From Charina bottae (lineage: Eukaryota > Chordata > Lepidosauria > Squamata > Charinaidae): 64,000 nt of DNA. Each line of letters starts with the position of its first letter. Position 1 is the stretch's first letter. The notes under the pieces were generated by a model, which did no database searches, was not told the DNA's origin, and worked only from the letters and a program-made list of their open reading frames with translations. The stretch spans positions 40,029,501 to 40,093,500 of the forward strand of contig JALMGJ010000008.1 in the NCBI GenBank assembly GCA_023362775.1, read 5' to 3'. The position numbers were made by a program, and so were the translations under genes. Below, one piece after another: positions 1 to 11,900 of this stretch.

Positions 1-518
1 CTGTTGTCAAAAATTCCGTAATGATGTTCTCTGCAAAGGTATGATGTGGAAGCAGATAACATGTTCAATAAACCTGCCGTTCTCTTCAGTTACATAAAAG
101 GCAGGTTTTTAGTTCATGCGAATGGGAAATTGTCCTTTGCATCTCTCCAACTCCCAAAATTGCAGCAGCATTCTCTGTAATATTGTCTTCATGAGAACAA
201 GGTTGTGCTTATTTTTAGATTGCAGATGGATGACACATGCTTTTAAATTCAGCATGGTTCTTTTCCTCCAGGGGTTACTAAACTATCACTCATGTTTGCG
301 CTCAAGACCCCAATGTATTCCATGAGAATAGTGTTTTCACCTTTTCAAGCAGCAGAAATGCAAACCCCAACCCTCAAATCAGCAAATCTGGAGGTGTTGC
401 ATAGCACCTGACACATGCAACACTCCTCTCATAACATGGCCCCTGTAGGCTTCTGAGTACGTGCAATGAAGCATATGAGAGTGAAAATATTACTGGAGGA
501 GGGAAAAGGAACTACAGT
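1..518. other. Intergenic sequence, no recognisable feature
   Basis: Non-coding-looking DNA at the left edge. The short open frames here have no recognisable domain and no splice context. I see no named repeat in this stretch. Confidence 0.4.
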
Positions 519-683
519 GCAGGAGTGTCTGCGGGATGGGATCAAAAAAGTCAAGTTGGTGACTGTGACAGTGCGCTTGAAGTTCCTCCTGGTTTTGATA
601 CACCTAAAAAACAGGTGGAGCTTTGATCTCATCATCACGGTTCCCATTTTGAATTTTTTGACCACATGCTGCAGACACCCCAG
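519..683. mobile_element. MITE, hAT-type (family with 'AAAAAAGTCAAGATGG' terminal repeats)
   Basis: The two ends are inverted copies of each other (left end has gtgtctgcgggatgggatca, right end reads the same way in reverse complement with a few changes). The element is flanked by ctacagt at 512-518 and 684-690, a 7-bp match consistent with an 8-bp hAT duplication. Related copies are at 15635-15764, 32468-32580 and 45096-45264. No coding capacity. Confidence 0.55.
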
Positions 684-849
684 CTACAGTACCTTTAGAT
701 CCAGCCCATAGCCTGCTAATTCCATCTTCTAACATGGGCTTTAGGTTCACCCACCCCAAGGCAGCTGTTTCTGGGGGACAATTTCCAGAAAGGCAGCAAA
801 GAAGAGGGTAAGAGATTTTTGAATTGCTTGAATTTTCACAAGCTAAGGT

Positions 850-1345
850 TGTGTTGTAGTGGGTTGGGTGGTCAGGCACTTTTTGATAAAGTTGAGTGGG
901 TATCCATTTTGCTGGAAGATGCTGTATAGATGATCTGTTTCCCTTTTCTGGTGTTCTGGATTGCTGCAGTGCGTTAGTGCTCGTCTGAATAATGTTCTTA
1001 CACAGCTTCTCTTGTGGGAGGTTGGGTTGTTGCTTCAGTAATGGAGCACTTGGTTAGTGTGGGTAGATTTCTGGTTGACTTGTGTTTCTAGAATGCCCTC
1101 ATTTCCTCTACTGATGAGGATGTCCAAGAAGGGTAGTGTGTTGTTTTCTTCTTCCCTTGTGAATTTTATTCCACTGAAGATGTTGTTGATGGTTTCATGT
1201 GTTTCCTCCAGTTGTTCCTTTTTTAGTATGACGAAGGTGTCATCTACATACTGGATCCATACTTTGGGTTGTATACGTGGGAGTGCTATCATTTCTAGAC
1301 GCTGCATTACAGTATATTCTCTTCAATTGGAAATACAGTTAATAT
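850..1345 (-). pseudogene. Penelope-like element reverse transcriptase fragment
   Basis: A 90-codon open frame on the minus strand (1035-1307) contains YVDDTFVI, the Penelope-type form of the RT catalytic YxDD box, followed by FTREEENNTLPFLDILI, which fits the conserved stretch after that box. The adjacent minus-strand sequence (about 890-1034) continues the same protein in another frame (SNPEHQKRETDHLYSIFQQN), so the copy carries at least one frameshift. It is 5'- and 3'-truncated and lies upstream of PRKG2. The family call rests on motif memory. It is a dead fragment. Confidence 0.75.
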
Positions 1346-1747
1346 AGTAACTTCCCTTGCATCGAACAATTTCCCAATTCCGCCCCCCCATGACAAATTG
1401 AGCGAATTTTTGGAAGAGGTTTGGAAATGAATCTAACGCTTGGTGGGCCTTTATCTATGTACTCTTATGCCATAGACTCTTCCTTTGCATCGGATCCACC
1501 CGGAACATCCGTAAATTGCTTGCTCTCTTACCACATTGTTTTTTGTTTCTCCTCTGGGAAAAACAATGAAGAGCTATAATACATCTCGAGAAAAGTTGAA
1601 ATTAATAAAGATGAAATGGCCAGCCTATCTATTAGTTTGGTCCTGATTAACTAAACTAATTAATTTTCTTATTTGCTGCCACGTTTTCTCTTTAGAGAAA
1701 ACTGTTTGTTTGGACTGATGCCCATGGAATGGCATAGAGCTGGCTTT

Positions 1748-1884
1748 CTGTCCCCCCCCCTTCCAGAACTGTTGGGTTACAGGTCTTATCAACTCCCAGA
1801 AGACACAGCTTTGGTCTATGTTGACGGGATGAAGGTGGCTGTAGTCCCACAAACCTGGACAGCATCAGGCTGGGAAAGGCTGGT
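1748..1884. mobile_element. Palindromic hAT-like MITE (old)
   Basis: The stretch ccttccagaactgttgggtt ... ccagcatcaggctggg is roughly self-complementary, with the inner 'aactcccaga' / 'tagtccc' pair typical of vertebrate hAT/Charlie-derived palindromes. Target duplication is not clear. Confidence 0.35.
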
Positions 1885-1888
1885 GTGA

Positions 1889-2093
1889 TAGCTTTGTAGA
1901 ATCTGATGAAATCATTTCCTTCCTTGAAGGAAGCAGTTGACTCTTTGTCTAAAGTTGGTCGCTTCTTTTTAATGAGGGTTTCTGGAGATGCATGAAAGGC
2001 AGAAATCCAATCCACGAACTCTTTGCAGTATGCATATCCATATTTCTTTGAACTAGAATCAAGACCTTCAACCAGAGTTTTCACTACCTCCAA
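1889..2093 (-). other. Unidentified coding-like remnant
   Basis: The minus strand is open for about 68 codons up to an ATG at 2093, with plausible protein-like composition (for example KKYGYAYCKEFVDWISAFHA). I do not recognise the family. It runs into the neighbouring MITE and loses meaning there. It could be the relic of a transposon ORF or of a processed gene, or a chance frame. Confidence 0.25.
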
Positions 2094-3179
2094 CTTGCAT
2101 ATGAGATCTCACTTCTTTCTTTTCCCCCCAGCAATTGGCATGTCGATAACCTGCAGACTTCTGAGTAGGTTCAGTTGCAATCCATCCCAGGTCAGGCGGA
2201 GTAGCAGTCACTCCTGACCCCTAACCGGCACATTTATTTCCTATTTCTCCCGACTTAATTACTCTCCATTCTCTTCTTCCCCCTCATTGGCTGTAAATTC
2301 CCAGGTAGAAGATCAGGGCTCCTTGAGGGAGTCCAGGAGACATGGCTTCCTTCTGCAGCAAATCTCAGAACTTAATCTCGGTCATTTGTTTCTAAGTGCT
2401 ATTATTAGGCTAGAGAGTTCTGTGACAATTTCAGCAACGGAGCTCATTTTCTGTAAATAAACTTCAGTGTTTCAGAGCTCCTGCTGCGTTGGCCCAAGAT
2501 AGTACGCCCAGAAACAGTTCTCGAATTCTTTGCCAACCGATGCCGTTCAGAGAAGGCTCCTGGAGAGATATTCAACTCCAGTTCAGCAGCAGGAAAGGGA
2601 ACGATACAGTGTTGGAGCCTCTATCACGGGAAAGGCGGTGTGGTTGCCCGGCCTAATAGGCTAATATAATAGGCAAGGATACAATGCCGCGATCCTTTGC
2701 CAAGGAAGGATGGATGAAATTGCAGACTGCCAAAAATACAAACATTGTTATTAACCATAATTAACATTACATTTCAATTTTAAGGCTAACAAATTCTCCC
2801 AGGCTTTGGCTGGATTTCCACTGCTATCTCATTCAGTGTGTTCCTTTCCTTGTTGTCCTGATCCTATTTTATGGTTTTTAGCTTTGGCAGCCTTTTATGG
2901 TTTTCATTTTCGTGGTTTTGTGCAGTTTTAATTTTCGTAGGTAACTCTGTCCATCTCTCAGAGGTATTTACACCCAACAGCAACAACAAAAAAGAGAGAA
3001 TCTTTCCATCGCTGTGGAGCCCTCATTTGGCCAATCTAGGAGACAATGATTTATTTTCATCATCCTTCTTAGAGCAGCTTCTCTAGGCGTCTCTTAGCTT
3101 GTCAGTTTATCAGATAAACTCCTTCTGCTTTTAGACCATCTCCTGGGTCATTCTGGGCCATCTTCATTCCAAGAACTAT
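2094..3179. other. Intergenic sequence, nothing recognised
   Basis: About 1.1 kb without a supported gene or identifiable repeat. Short frames lack motifs. Confidence 0.4.
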
Positions 3180-3660
3180 CAGAGGTGGGCCTCCTAAAGC
3201 CTCCAGACCAGTTTATCTTCATCTAAAGGAAAAAGGACACTCATTTGAGGACATTAATGTTCACATTTTAGACAGAGAAGATAGGTGGTTTGAGAGAGGG
3301 GTCAAGGAGTCCATTTATGCCAACTTGGAAAATCCTTCCTTGAATAGAGGTGGGGGCCTCAGGCACAATCTTTCTCCCATCTTTCTCCCTGCTTTGTCTT
3401 CTGTGCCTAGGAAGATTAAGACCATTTCACAAGCTCAACAGCAGCATGGTGATCTTAACGATCCTCCTTTACATGATAAAAGGACTTAAAATAACATCTC
3501 AATATAACCATGACCTAGCCCCAGGTGTAAGGTCACACAGCTACCTAGAAACATATTTAAGGATTCCCTTACTAACTTTGCTCAGACTGAAGAAGCTCCT
3601 TGGATAAGGAGCGAAATGTTTCCACTGAGAAAATAGAAATCCAGTTGACATGATTCAAGC
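3180..3660 (+). mobile_element. Penelope-like element, 3' end (GIY-YIG endonuclease C-terminus plus tail)
   Basis: Read on the plus strand, 3203-3488 encodes the end of a Penelope [23 protein letters not shown] then [12 protein letters not shown], the C-terminal part of the GIY-YIG-type endonuclease domain, ending in DKRT and a stop. The non-coding tail carries a hairpin with CTGAAGA (3587-3593), stem GCTCCTT/AAGGAGC with loop GGAT (3595-3612) and GAAA (3613-3616). The tail is cut at 3660 by a SINE. It is the same family as the insertions at 27315 and 42973. Confidence 0.75.
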
Positions 3661-3945
3661 TACAGACTCATCTCCGTTTGTTAGCCGAAGAGCCAGCGTT
3701 GTCCGAAGACGCTTCCACGGTCATGTGGCAGGCATGACACACGAGGAACACTGTTACCTTCCCACCGAAGTGGTACCTATTCATCTACTTGCATTTGCAT
3801 GCTTTCAAATTGCTAGGTTGGCAAGAGCTGGGGCGAGTGCGGGAGCTCACTCCGTCACGCGGGGCTAGGGATTCGAACCTCCGAACTTGTGATCTTCCGA
3901 TCGACAAGCCTGGCGTCTTACCCACTGAGCCGCCACGCCAGACCA
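3661..3945 (-). mobile_element. tRNA-derived SINE (minus orientation)
   Basis: On the minus strand it begins with a tRNA-like region having an A-box-like ctcagtgggtaagacgccag and a B-box ggttcgaatccc, so its head is Pol III promoter-derived. The same family occurs at 49199-49532, with a longer body there. It abuts the truncated PLE tail. Confidence 0.7.
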
Positions 3946-4548
3946 TTTTAGAACCCTTTATTTGCAGTCCTTGGTCTAGTCCTGATTATACTTGCTGGAC
4001 TTGCTTTCTGCTATTCTGAGATGGGAAAGTGACCCCAAAATAGCATAAATCTTAAAACAAGGATAACCTAATTTATAAAACAAACTTTTCATACCCTTCG
4101 CAAGAACTCAGGAACAAAGCAATCAGAAAATCTTTGCTTTGCCCGTATTTCCCATCCCTGAAGTAGATGGTTTTGGCATCAGTCTGTATTATGTATTCTA
4201 AATAATGTTGTTTTAAACATTACAAAATAATGTGCAACAACAACCACCACAATGTCAAGGGATGGGAGGAGGAGAAAAATCACTGGTGTTGAAGCGGGAA
4301 AATCTATCATTGCAGCACTCTCCGTGACTTCAAAAGCATCCACCATCCATCTTCATTCTGAAGCTTTCCTGACACCACGTTCTATAGAAACCAGATGGGA
4401 TGTACTATTCCTTTATGGCCAGGGGGTTGGACTCAATGACCTCCAGCATCCCTTCCCATCTATACATTTGATTATTTTGAATTGGCCCAGCTATTAAATT
4501 GGATATTTTGGAGGGTGGGGGTGGGGGCCCGGCTAAACCTTCGTTGTA
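3946..4548. other. Intergenic sequence, nothing recognised
   Basis: No gene or clear repeat. A short A-rich stretch lies at 4040-4090. Confidence 0.35.
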
Positions 4549-4760
4549 GAGCCAGTTTGGTGTAGCGGTTAAAGGCATCAGGCTAGAAACCAGGAGACCG
4601 TGAATTCTAGTCCTGCCTTAGACACTAGTCCAGGCGGGTGACCTTGGGCCAGTCGCTTTCTCTCAGCCCTAGGAAGGAGGCAATGGCAAACCACTTCCAA
4701 AATCTTGCCAAGAAACCTGCATGGACTTGTCCAGGCAGTCGACAGGAGTAACACTGTCTT
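4549..4760 (+). mobile_element. Squamate tRNA-derived SINE (Sauria-type)
   Basis: Starts gagccagtttggtgtagcgg and contains gaccgtgaattctagtcctg (B-box-like) and ggtgaccttgggccagtc, the recognisable body of this squamate SINE, followed by the 'ggcaatggcaaaccacttcc' body segment. Other copies in the window are at 12756, 26225 (inverted), 28660 and 57418. Confidence 0.75.
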
Positions 4761-5338
4761 TAATAGTTATGCAGAAAGAAAATTTGCAACCTTTCCAGGT
4801 AGAGGTCCTGCAGCAGATACTGGAAAGCAGCACCAGGTCATCTCCAAATACTAATCCATATAACTGTAAAAGGCACAGAAGCCCAAGATCACCTGCTAAA
4901 TTGTCCCTTTAAATTGGATGTGAGCCTTCTGCCTCATTATGATACTGTCACTTTTCCACTGTTCATTGCAATGTGTTCTCTTCTGCTAAGTGCCTTACTG
5001 AGAAGAAGTCAGTGTGGCATGGCTCTTGATGGGGCAAATTCAAACACTTCCACGCAGAAGCTTTGTGCTCCATCAACACGTCTTTGGACTGATCACACTT
5101 GTTCAAAGACTAAGTAATTCTACCTATCAAGAGCAGGAAAGCCAAACTAATTTTGGTGGTGAAGGGTGGGTTCTCTTCCCACGGGCACCGATTCAGGTAA
5201 CTCATGCATACCAGGGGACACTGCAATATTTTGGGGAGGGACACTTTTTAATTTCTGAACTTGTACACTGCCTGGTTCCAATTAAGTAAGTTTGGAAGGC
5301 TTGCATAGGTAACAGCTACTTCAGTAAGTGTTCTACAC
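4761..5338. other. Intergenic sequence, nothing recognised
   Basis: No recognisable gene or repeat. Overlapping open frames at 4914-5289 lack motifs. Confidence 0.35.
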
Positions 5339-5340
5339 TA

Positions 5341-5576
5341 CAGGTAGTCCCTGTTTAGCGACTGCTTCATTTAGTGACCATTCACAGTTACAATGGTGAT
5401 GAAAAAGTAACTGCAACCAATCCTCACATTGACAACGTTTGCAGGTCTGTAAAGCAAAGGAAAGCTGAAGTCAGATCGTAAGCACAGTCAGTTTCACTTA
5501 GCGACCACTTCACTGAGTTGGGACTCAGTTGCTGAGTTGCTGGTCCCAATTGTGGTTACTAAACGAGGACTACCTG
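5341..5576. mobile_element. Palindromic MITE, 'caggtagtcc' family
   Basis: Begins caggtagtccctgtttagcg and ends with the reverse complement gaggactacctg, with TA on both sides (5339-5340, 5577-5578), as for Tc1/mariner-type target duplication. Two related elements lie at 40904-41284 and 42328-42735. No coding capacity. Confidence 0.6.
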
Positions 5577-5578
5577 TA

Positions 5579-7251
5579 CATGTGACATTAGTCAGTGTTC
5601 GAATGTATTTTGGAGAGAAGATAGCTGCAGTTTGGGTCCAAACAAGATTTCTGCAAGATCTCTCCTCTCCGCAAAAGGCACAATTTGCAGTAATGCATTA
5701 AAACCAATCCTGCAAGTGACTGTTGGTGGAAAGTCGACATTGAGCCCCTATTTAAATTGGGATCAGGTGGTTGGGGTTTTTTTACAAAAGAAAATGCTTA
5801 TTGAACAAGTAACAAAATTTACATACAGTCTGGTCCTAAGAGGCAGTGGCTGTTAGTTGTTTCCCTGTCAGGATTCTTCTGCACACAGTGGTTTAATTAT
5901 GCCACTTCCTTCTTGTGGCCTATTATTTTTTTCTTTTGCGTAAATTCTCACAGCATCATCCCTGGGATTTGCATTTTGAAGTACCGAGAAAGCTGCAAAG
6001 GCACAATTAGTGAATTTTATGTAATAACTTTGTCATTTTTAATTAGAACAAAGTAAAATGATAGAGGAGAGGGAGGCAGGGCAAGACTCCAAGGAATACT
6101 GGTATCAGGGTTCCGTTGCAGGTCGAGCCCTTTGATCAGAGGTAGCAATTAGAGTAATTTTAGGGAACAACTGGAGCACTCATAAATTCAGAGGAACAGA
6201 ATGACATGGGGATTTAACCTCCATTTTTATGGTGTCACATGGTCTTAGGGACTTTTATGGATGTGTGAGAGAGAGTCACATCCTTTTTTCTAGCTCCTTT
6301 ATTAGCTGCATGAAGGGCAGAAATTTAGCAAAGGAACATGCCATAATAATCTGTTGCCTTCTTTCCTGCTTTGCAAATCTTATAAATCTCAAAATTCTGA
6401 CAAGGAAAAAAAATGCAGTCCCTTTCCTTGTGATTGCATAATTCTATTTTGTCCTGGCTCCAGTATGCAGTAAATAGTAAATAGTAATGGTTTCAACCGA
6501 TTCAATGGATGAAGTCAAGATGCATAGGACCTCAGCCTCAGGATCATATTTTTTGTAATACTGTATATATTATATTTTGTATTGATTTTGTAACTCTTCC
6601 TTTCATACAATGGTTTTTAAAACATCTCAAATGTGCTTGCTTTTGGTTGTTTCTCAACTGTGATGGGAAAAGTCTGTCAACTGATATTCTCACCATTGCT
6701 CCCCACCATACAAAATATCTAAGACATAATAGATTACTAACAAGTTTCAACTATTATGTAAAGCTTGTGTAGTCTGGCACACATCTCAAACCCAGATATT
6801 TTTTTAAATCCTTTGCCAATACACAGACTTGTTTGGGTATCACTGAAGATTCTACATGGCAACCTTGTTTCTAGATTAGATTTGCAATTGTGTTGCAGAC
6901 CTCAATAGGAGTTTGCACGTGTGAAATGGATAATCCTGGGGATAACTTCCAAAATCTAGGACAATCGTTCCCAGTAAAAACAAGGCTTTGAAAAAGAGCC
7001 TTTCACAGATTCATCTGGGTTTAAGTCGTCCTGAATCGAACTCAGCCTTCCTTAGGGATTCTAACAGAATTTTTAAAGACCTTCCCAGCCTGGTTTTAAA
7101 CATGATTATTGACACCACTATTTGTAAGTTGGCTACAGCCCTAAAGAGGAATGGGTGGCATCCACGTTTTAAAAATAAATACAGTATTGTAAATGGGCAG
7201 CATTCACTCCGGACAGCTGAACGAGAAGCTGGGTGTGCCGCTGAACGCTGT
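5579..7251. other. Intergenic sequence upstream of the PRKG2 promoter
   Basis: About 1.7 kb with no supported coding feature. AT-rich, with short frames on both strands that lack motifs. Confidence 0.4.
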
Positions 7252-8258
7252 GAGAGAAGGAAGGAAGGAAGGAAGGAAGGAAGGAAGGGAGGAAGGAAGG
7301 AAGGGAGGAAGGAAGGAAGGAAGGAAGGGAGAGAGGAAGGAAGGAAGGGAGAGAGGAAGGAAGGAAGGAAGGAAGGAAGGAAGGAAGGAAGGAAGGGAGA
7401 GAGGAAGGGAGAGAGGAAGGAAGGAAGGAAGGAAGGAAGGAAGGAAGGAAGGAAGGAAGGGAGGAAGGAAGGAAGGGAGGGAGGAAGGAAGGAAGGAAGG
7501 AAGGGAGAGAGGAAGGAAGGAAGGAAGGAAGGAAGGAAGGAAGGAAGGAAGGGAGGAAGGAAGGAAGGAAGGGAGAGAGGAAGGAAGGAAGGAAGGGAGA
7601 GAGGAAGGAAGGAAGGGAGAGAGGAAGGAAGGAAGGAAGGAAGGAAGGAAGGGAGAGAGGAAGGGAGAGAGGAAGGGAGAGAGGAAGGAAGGAAGGAAGG
7701 AAGGAAGGAAGGAAGGGAGGGAGAGAGGAAGGGAGAGAGGAAGGGAGAGAGGAAGGGAGAGAGGAAGGAAGGAAGGAAGGAAGGAAGGAAGGAAGGAAGG
7801 AAGGAAGGAAGGAAGGGAGAGAGGAAGGAAGGAAGGAAGGAAGGAAGGAAGGAAGGAAGGAAGGAAGGGAGAGAGGAAGGGAGAGAGGAAGGGAGAGAGG
7901 AAGGGAGAGAGGAAGGAAGAGAGGAAGGAAGGGAGAGAGGAAGGAAGGAAGGAAGGAAGGAAGGGAGAGAGGAAGGGAGAGAGGAAGGAAGGAAGGGAGA
8001 GAGGAAGGAAGGAAGGAAGGAAGGAAGGAAGGGAGAGAGGAAGGGAGAGAGGAAGGAAGGAAGGGAGAGAGGAAGGAAGGAAGGAAGGGAGGAAGGGAGG
8101 AAGGAAGAGAGGAAGGAAGGGAGAGAGGAAGGAAGGAAGGAAGGAAGGAAGGGAGAGAGGAAGGAAGGAAGGAAGGAAGGAAGGAAGAGAGGGGGAAGGA
8201 AGGGAGGGAGGGGGAAGGAAGGAGAGGCGAGGGAGAGGGAAAGGGAAAGGGAGAGGAA

Positions 8259-8334
<76 letters not shown>
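7252..8334. repeat. Polypurine microsatellite, (GGAA)n/(GGGAGA)n then (GAAA)n
   Basis: The plus strand is purine-only from 7252 to 8227, has one C at 8228, and is purine-only again to 8334. The main part is GGAA units mixed with GGGAGAGA variants. The last ~75 bases are a clean GAAA array. The 400-plus-codon open frames in this tract are an artefact of the missing pyrimidines. It ends next to the CpG island of PRKG2. Confidence 0.97.
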
Positions 8335-8335
8335 C

Positions 8336-8960
8336 TCCCCCCCCCCGCCTAGACTACCGCATTCACACATGCAAGTCATCCCACGGAGCAAAGCACGCGT
8401 GAATCCTACCGCGCCGGCTCCCCCCTCCTCTCCCCGTTCCTCGCAGGTGCCGCGCGTCCTCCAGGGAGTAAACAAGCCGGTCCCTTGGCGCGCGGGCCCG
8501 AGGCTGCGCCGCTTCCTCTACTAGCCCAGGCGGACCAGCTCCCTCGCCTCGCCCCCTCCCTGCCGCCGCCGCCTGCGCCCCTCCTTCCCTCCCGCGCGCG
8601 CGAGGCAGCCCCCCCCTTCAGCCTGCGTGCCTGACGGTCCTCCTCGGCTCTCCCGAGCAGTCAGGGCGGCGGGCGAGCGGCAGGCGGCAGCGGTGCCCAC
8701 GCGACGCGCTGCCCGCCTTCTGCGCACTGCCTGCCCGCCTGGCTGCCTTTCGCTCGCTCGCTCGCTCGCCAGCCCGCCGTCGCTATCCCGACGCTGCTGC
8801 TGCTCCGCGCCAGGGGCCGGCCGGCTCCGTCTTGTCGGGGGGCGAAGGAAGTGGCCGGGGCGCGGGGAGGGCTGCCTGACCGCCCGAGCGGGCAGGTGAG
8901 TACGCCAAAGCCGGCGGAGCTGCAGGAAGGGATGGAGAGGAGGACGCAGGCGCGCGCGCT
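8336..8960 (+). promoter_or_regulatory. PRKG2: CpG-island promoter of PRKG2 (predicted)
   Basis: Abrupt change from the polypurine tract to sequence dense in CG dinucleotides, with GC-box-like stretches (for example gtggccggggcgcggggagg at 8851-8870) and a gctcgctcgctcgctcg run at about 8752-8768. I see no clear TATA box. The island lies 3 kb upstream of the first coding exon in the right orientation and contains a good splice donor (8896). The start site itself cannot be placed from sequence alone. A GC-rich minus-strand frame (8521-9150) is judged a composition artefact. Confidence 0.7.
8600..8895 (+). other. PRKG2: Probable non-coding exon 1 of PRKG2 (5' end uncertain)
   Basis: A strong donor, gcag|gtgagt, sits at 8895/8896 inside the CpG island. 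The first coding exon has an acceptor only 13 nt before its ATG, so the 5' UTR must come from an upstream exon, and this is the best candidate. The left boundary given is arbitrary within the island. Confidence 0.5.
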
Positions 8961-11900
8961 GAAAGGGGGAATGTCGGGGTGCACCGGCGACCCTATTGGC
9001 AGTTCGCGTGTAGGACGGGCGCACGGCGGTGGCATCCCGCTTCCGCGTATTTGCTTGGAAAGGGACCGGCGAGCCGGGCGGGAGCAGAAGGAACGGCCCC
9101 CTCCTTTGCAAGGGGCGACTTGTCCCAGTGTCAGGATGGGACTCTCCCATTCACACGCGCGCTCACGCTCACTTTGTGTTCTCTGCCTCCAGCCAGCCCG
9201 AGGAGCGCGCGCGGCTAACGTGCAGCGGGATCCCGTGGGGATGAAACCGGGTAGAAAGGACTGGACAGGGGTCCGGAAGGACTGACCCCTTGCGAACGAT
9301 TCGTTGTTTGATCTGGGCTGTTGCTGATGGTTATGACTGTAATAATAATCCACCACGGTTATTGTTTTACTGCCTCCCCCCACCATTTTATAGCTCCAGA
9401 TTGGGTTTTTATTTACAGGCAGAGGTTCTGTGTGAGAGGTGCTTGTTTGCACCCGGCCCGCTGTGGTGTGGGAAGAGAGACCCAGGCATTGTTTCAGGAC
9501 CGACGGCTAGAAGAAGGGTTTCACTTAAAGGGCGGTGGGCTTTGCGTGCAACGTGTTGCCATTCAAAGTACAACGAGGTTCAAAACACAACAGAAGTCCC
9601 CTGTCTTCTGCCACTTCACTGCGGATGGAGAGAGCCACTGAAGATATTGCACGTATTAAAGGGGGCTTTCAGGTGCACTAAATTGTGGACTCCTGTAGCG
9701 GATTTTATGTTAGGCTTTCCCTTCAAACTGCAATATTTCCCTTCTATGTTTTCTGGAAGAGATGGATGGAGGAATGTCAGGGACGAGTGTATGATAGGAT
9801 AATTTTCGTCTAAGAGATATAAATCTATCCTATGTGGTTTTCTCCCTTTCTCCATGCCATACATAGAGTTTGGGGATAAGTCAAGTTTATGTAACAGGAG
9901 CATTTTGCTAGAGTGTCTCTCTCTCTCTCTATCGGTGGGGCTCAAGGATGATAGCCATACCGTTCTCAAGATGGAACAGGACTGTTTGATTGGAGTTTGG
10001 CCACATGTATCTCTACAGCTTCTTGTGGTAGAAGAAGAAAGAAGAGATGAAGTTCTGATGTGACTTCATCTCACACCCGGGTTACTGGGTTGGTTCATTA
10101 AATAACACCGTAGCAAAAGAGAGAGATGGAAGGGTTTTACTTCTCTGAGCAACCAAAGTTTCTGTAATCAATACAAGTTTATTAGGAATGTTCAATTTCC
10201 CCAGTCCGGTGCCCCTTAAATGGGATGATTCAGCTCCCCTGCCAGCATATATTCAGTCCAATAAAACTGAAATGTAACAGGTTGAGGAAGCATTAGCGTT
10301 ATTTGGGAGTGTAGGTGCATGTAATATGCAATGGATCCCTCTGGAAAAGTTCAGGTCCTCAATGATTTTTCAAAATTTTAGAGCATGTGAGCTGGGGATC
10401 GGAAACCTCTTTTTTTTTTTTTGCTTCTCCAAAAGCTGCATTTCTACAAAAAAAAAAGCTAAGGAAGATATTCTAGATACTACAGCATGAGGTGAAGTTG
10501 TTGGACTACGAGTAGGGAGGTCCAGATTCAAGTTCCCCCTCCTGCATGGAAGCTCACTGGGTGAATTTGGACCAGTCACTTTGTCTCAGTTCAACTTATC
10601 TCATAGGGTTGTTGTAGGAAAAAAAAGGAAGAAGGGACTGCTACATTTGCCACCTTGTACTGCTGGAAGAAAGGTGGGACATAAACTGTAGCGATTCAAG
10701 CCAGACTAGATGGGAAAGTTGAGGAAATGAAAAAAGAGGGTAGGGGAGGCAGCGAGAAAACAATTTCAACAAAGGTGAACAAACAAGAGGATTCAATTCC
10801 ATTTGAATTAAAAGGGAGATTTTTATTTGCTAAATGTTATAATGGGAAGATATAAAAAACAGCTGTCATGGGTAAGTCCATCATGAGCGATGTCAATTAA
10901 CTCAGCCAGGTGTAATTTTAAAGCTTCAAATTGTTCTTGCGAACTGGATTTTGTGCTTCCTTCTGGCAAGAAATGATCATTTGCCTGTGTCCAGTTGGGG
11001 GGGGCCTTTTGACTTGAAAAATAGAGCCAGGACATGCCACAGAGAAAAACGAATTCGTTTATTTTCGCTATATGCATTTACAGCGTTGACATTTTGCCCA
11101 AGAGAATAACCAGTTTTCTGAATACAAGCAGTTTGAGTTCCCTGAAGTTAGCAGGTTACCCTAAGTAAATTCTGGCCTTGTGAAAAAGCAATTCATACCC
11201 CTTCAGAGGATTTTTCTCCATGCCGTGAAGAGGATATACGAATTGTTCCATTTGTATCCTGATTTAACTCTGCTCACCCACTCACACTGTCAAAAAAGTC
11301 TTTTAAACTTGCATTATGCCAAGATGTGTTGAGCCTGTGAAAGCACTGAACAATAAATGAGATTGAAACAGCATGAAGAAAATCCTTTGGTGGCAAAATC
11401 CAGCAGGAACTACTGGAAGAGTGGGGGCGGGGCACACACACCTGGAGGTTTGATTATTTTGGCATTTGGAAATTTGACAGTGTCTGTCTCTGTGTTGGTT
11501 TGATAGTTCAGTATTTTATAAAGTGGTCTGTTGCAGAGATTTCCCAGTTTTTGTTTTTAAACCTATGTGCTGTGGGCTTAGATATAAAAAAATACTCTGC
11601 ATTTTCCCCTCAAAATTTGTCAGCTCTCTTACAAGCATCAAGGAGATGGTTTCTCTCCCCAGTTCACCTCTCCAGTCCTCGATTTTCAATGTTTGGTTTT
11701 ATTTTCTGCCAATCATCTGAGTTCAGAATTTCAAGTTTGAGTATGAGAAACGTGCAATGAGAATTGCGCAGCAAAAGCATAGGCTTTTGGTGTGGAGTGG
11801 TTGGCAAGCAGATATTCTGCTAGTTAGATATAAGAAGCTATTAGAAAAAATCACAGAGGCTGTCCATGTGAAGGAAACTTGCCCATTGCCAACGTTCTGC

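Noticed and set aside
3661..3945. Functional tRNA gene on the minus strand
   Set aside because: A- and B-box-like motifs are present but the sequence continues as a repeated SINE body and the tRNA fold is not preserved.
7252..8334. CRISPR or other spaced-repeat array
   Set aside because: No spacers and no palindromic repeat unit; it is a simple-sequence tract in a vertebrate genome.
6988..8524. Very long open frames (over 400 codons) on both strands
   Set aside because: They are created by the polypurine repeat, which cannot contain stop codons in most frames. No gene is implied.
8521..9452. GC-rich minus-strand frames of 209 and 263 codons over the CpG island
   Set aside because: High-GC sequence has few stops; no domain, no splice structure, and the island is explained as the PRKG2 promoter. 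A divergent transcript is possible but not visible.
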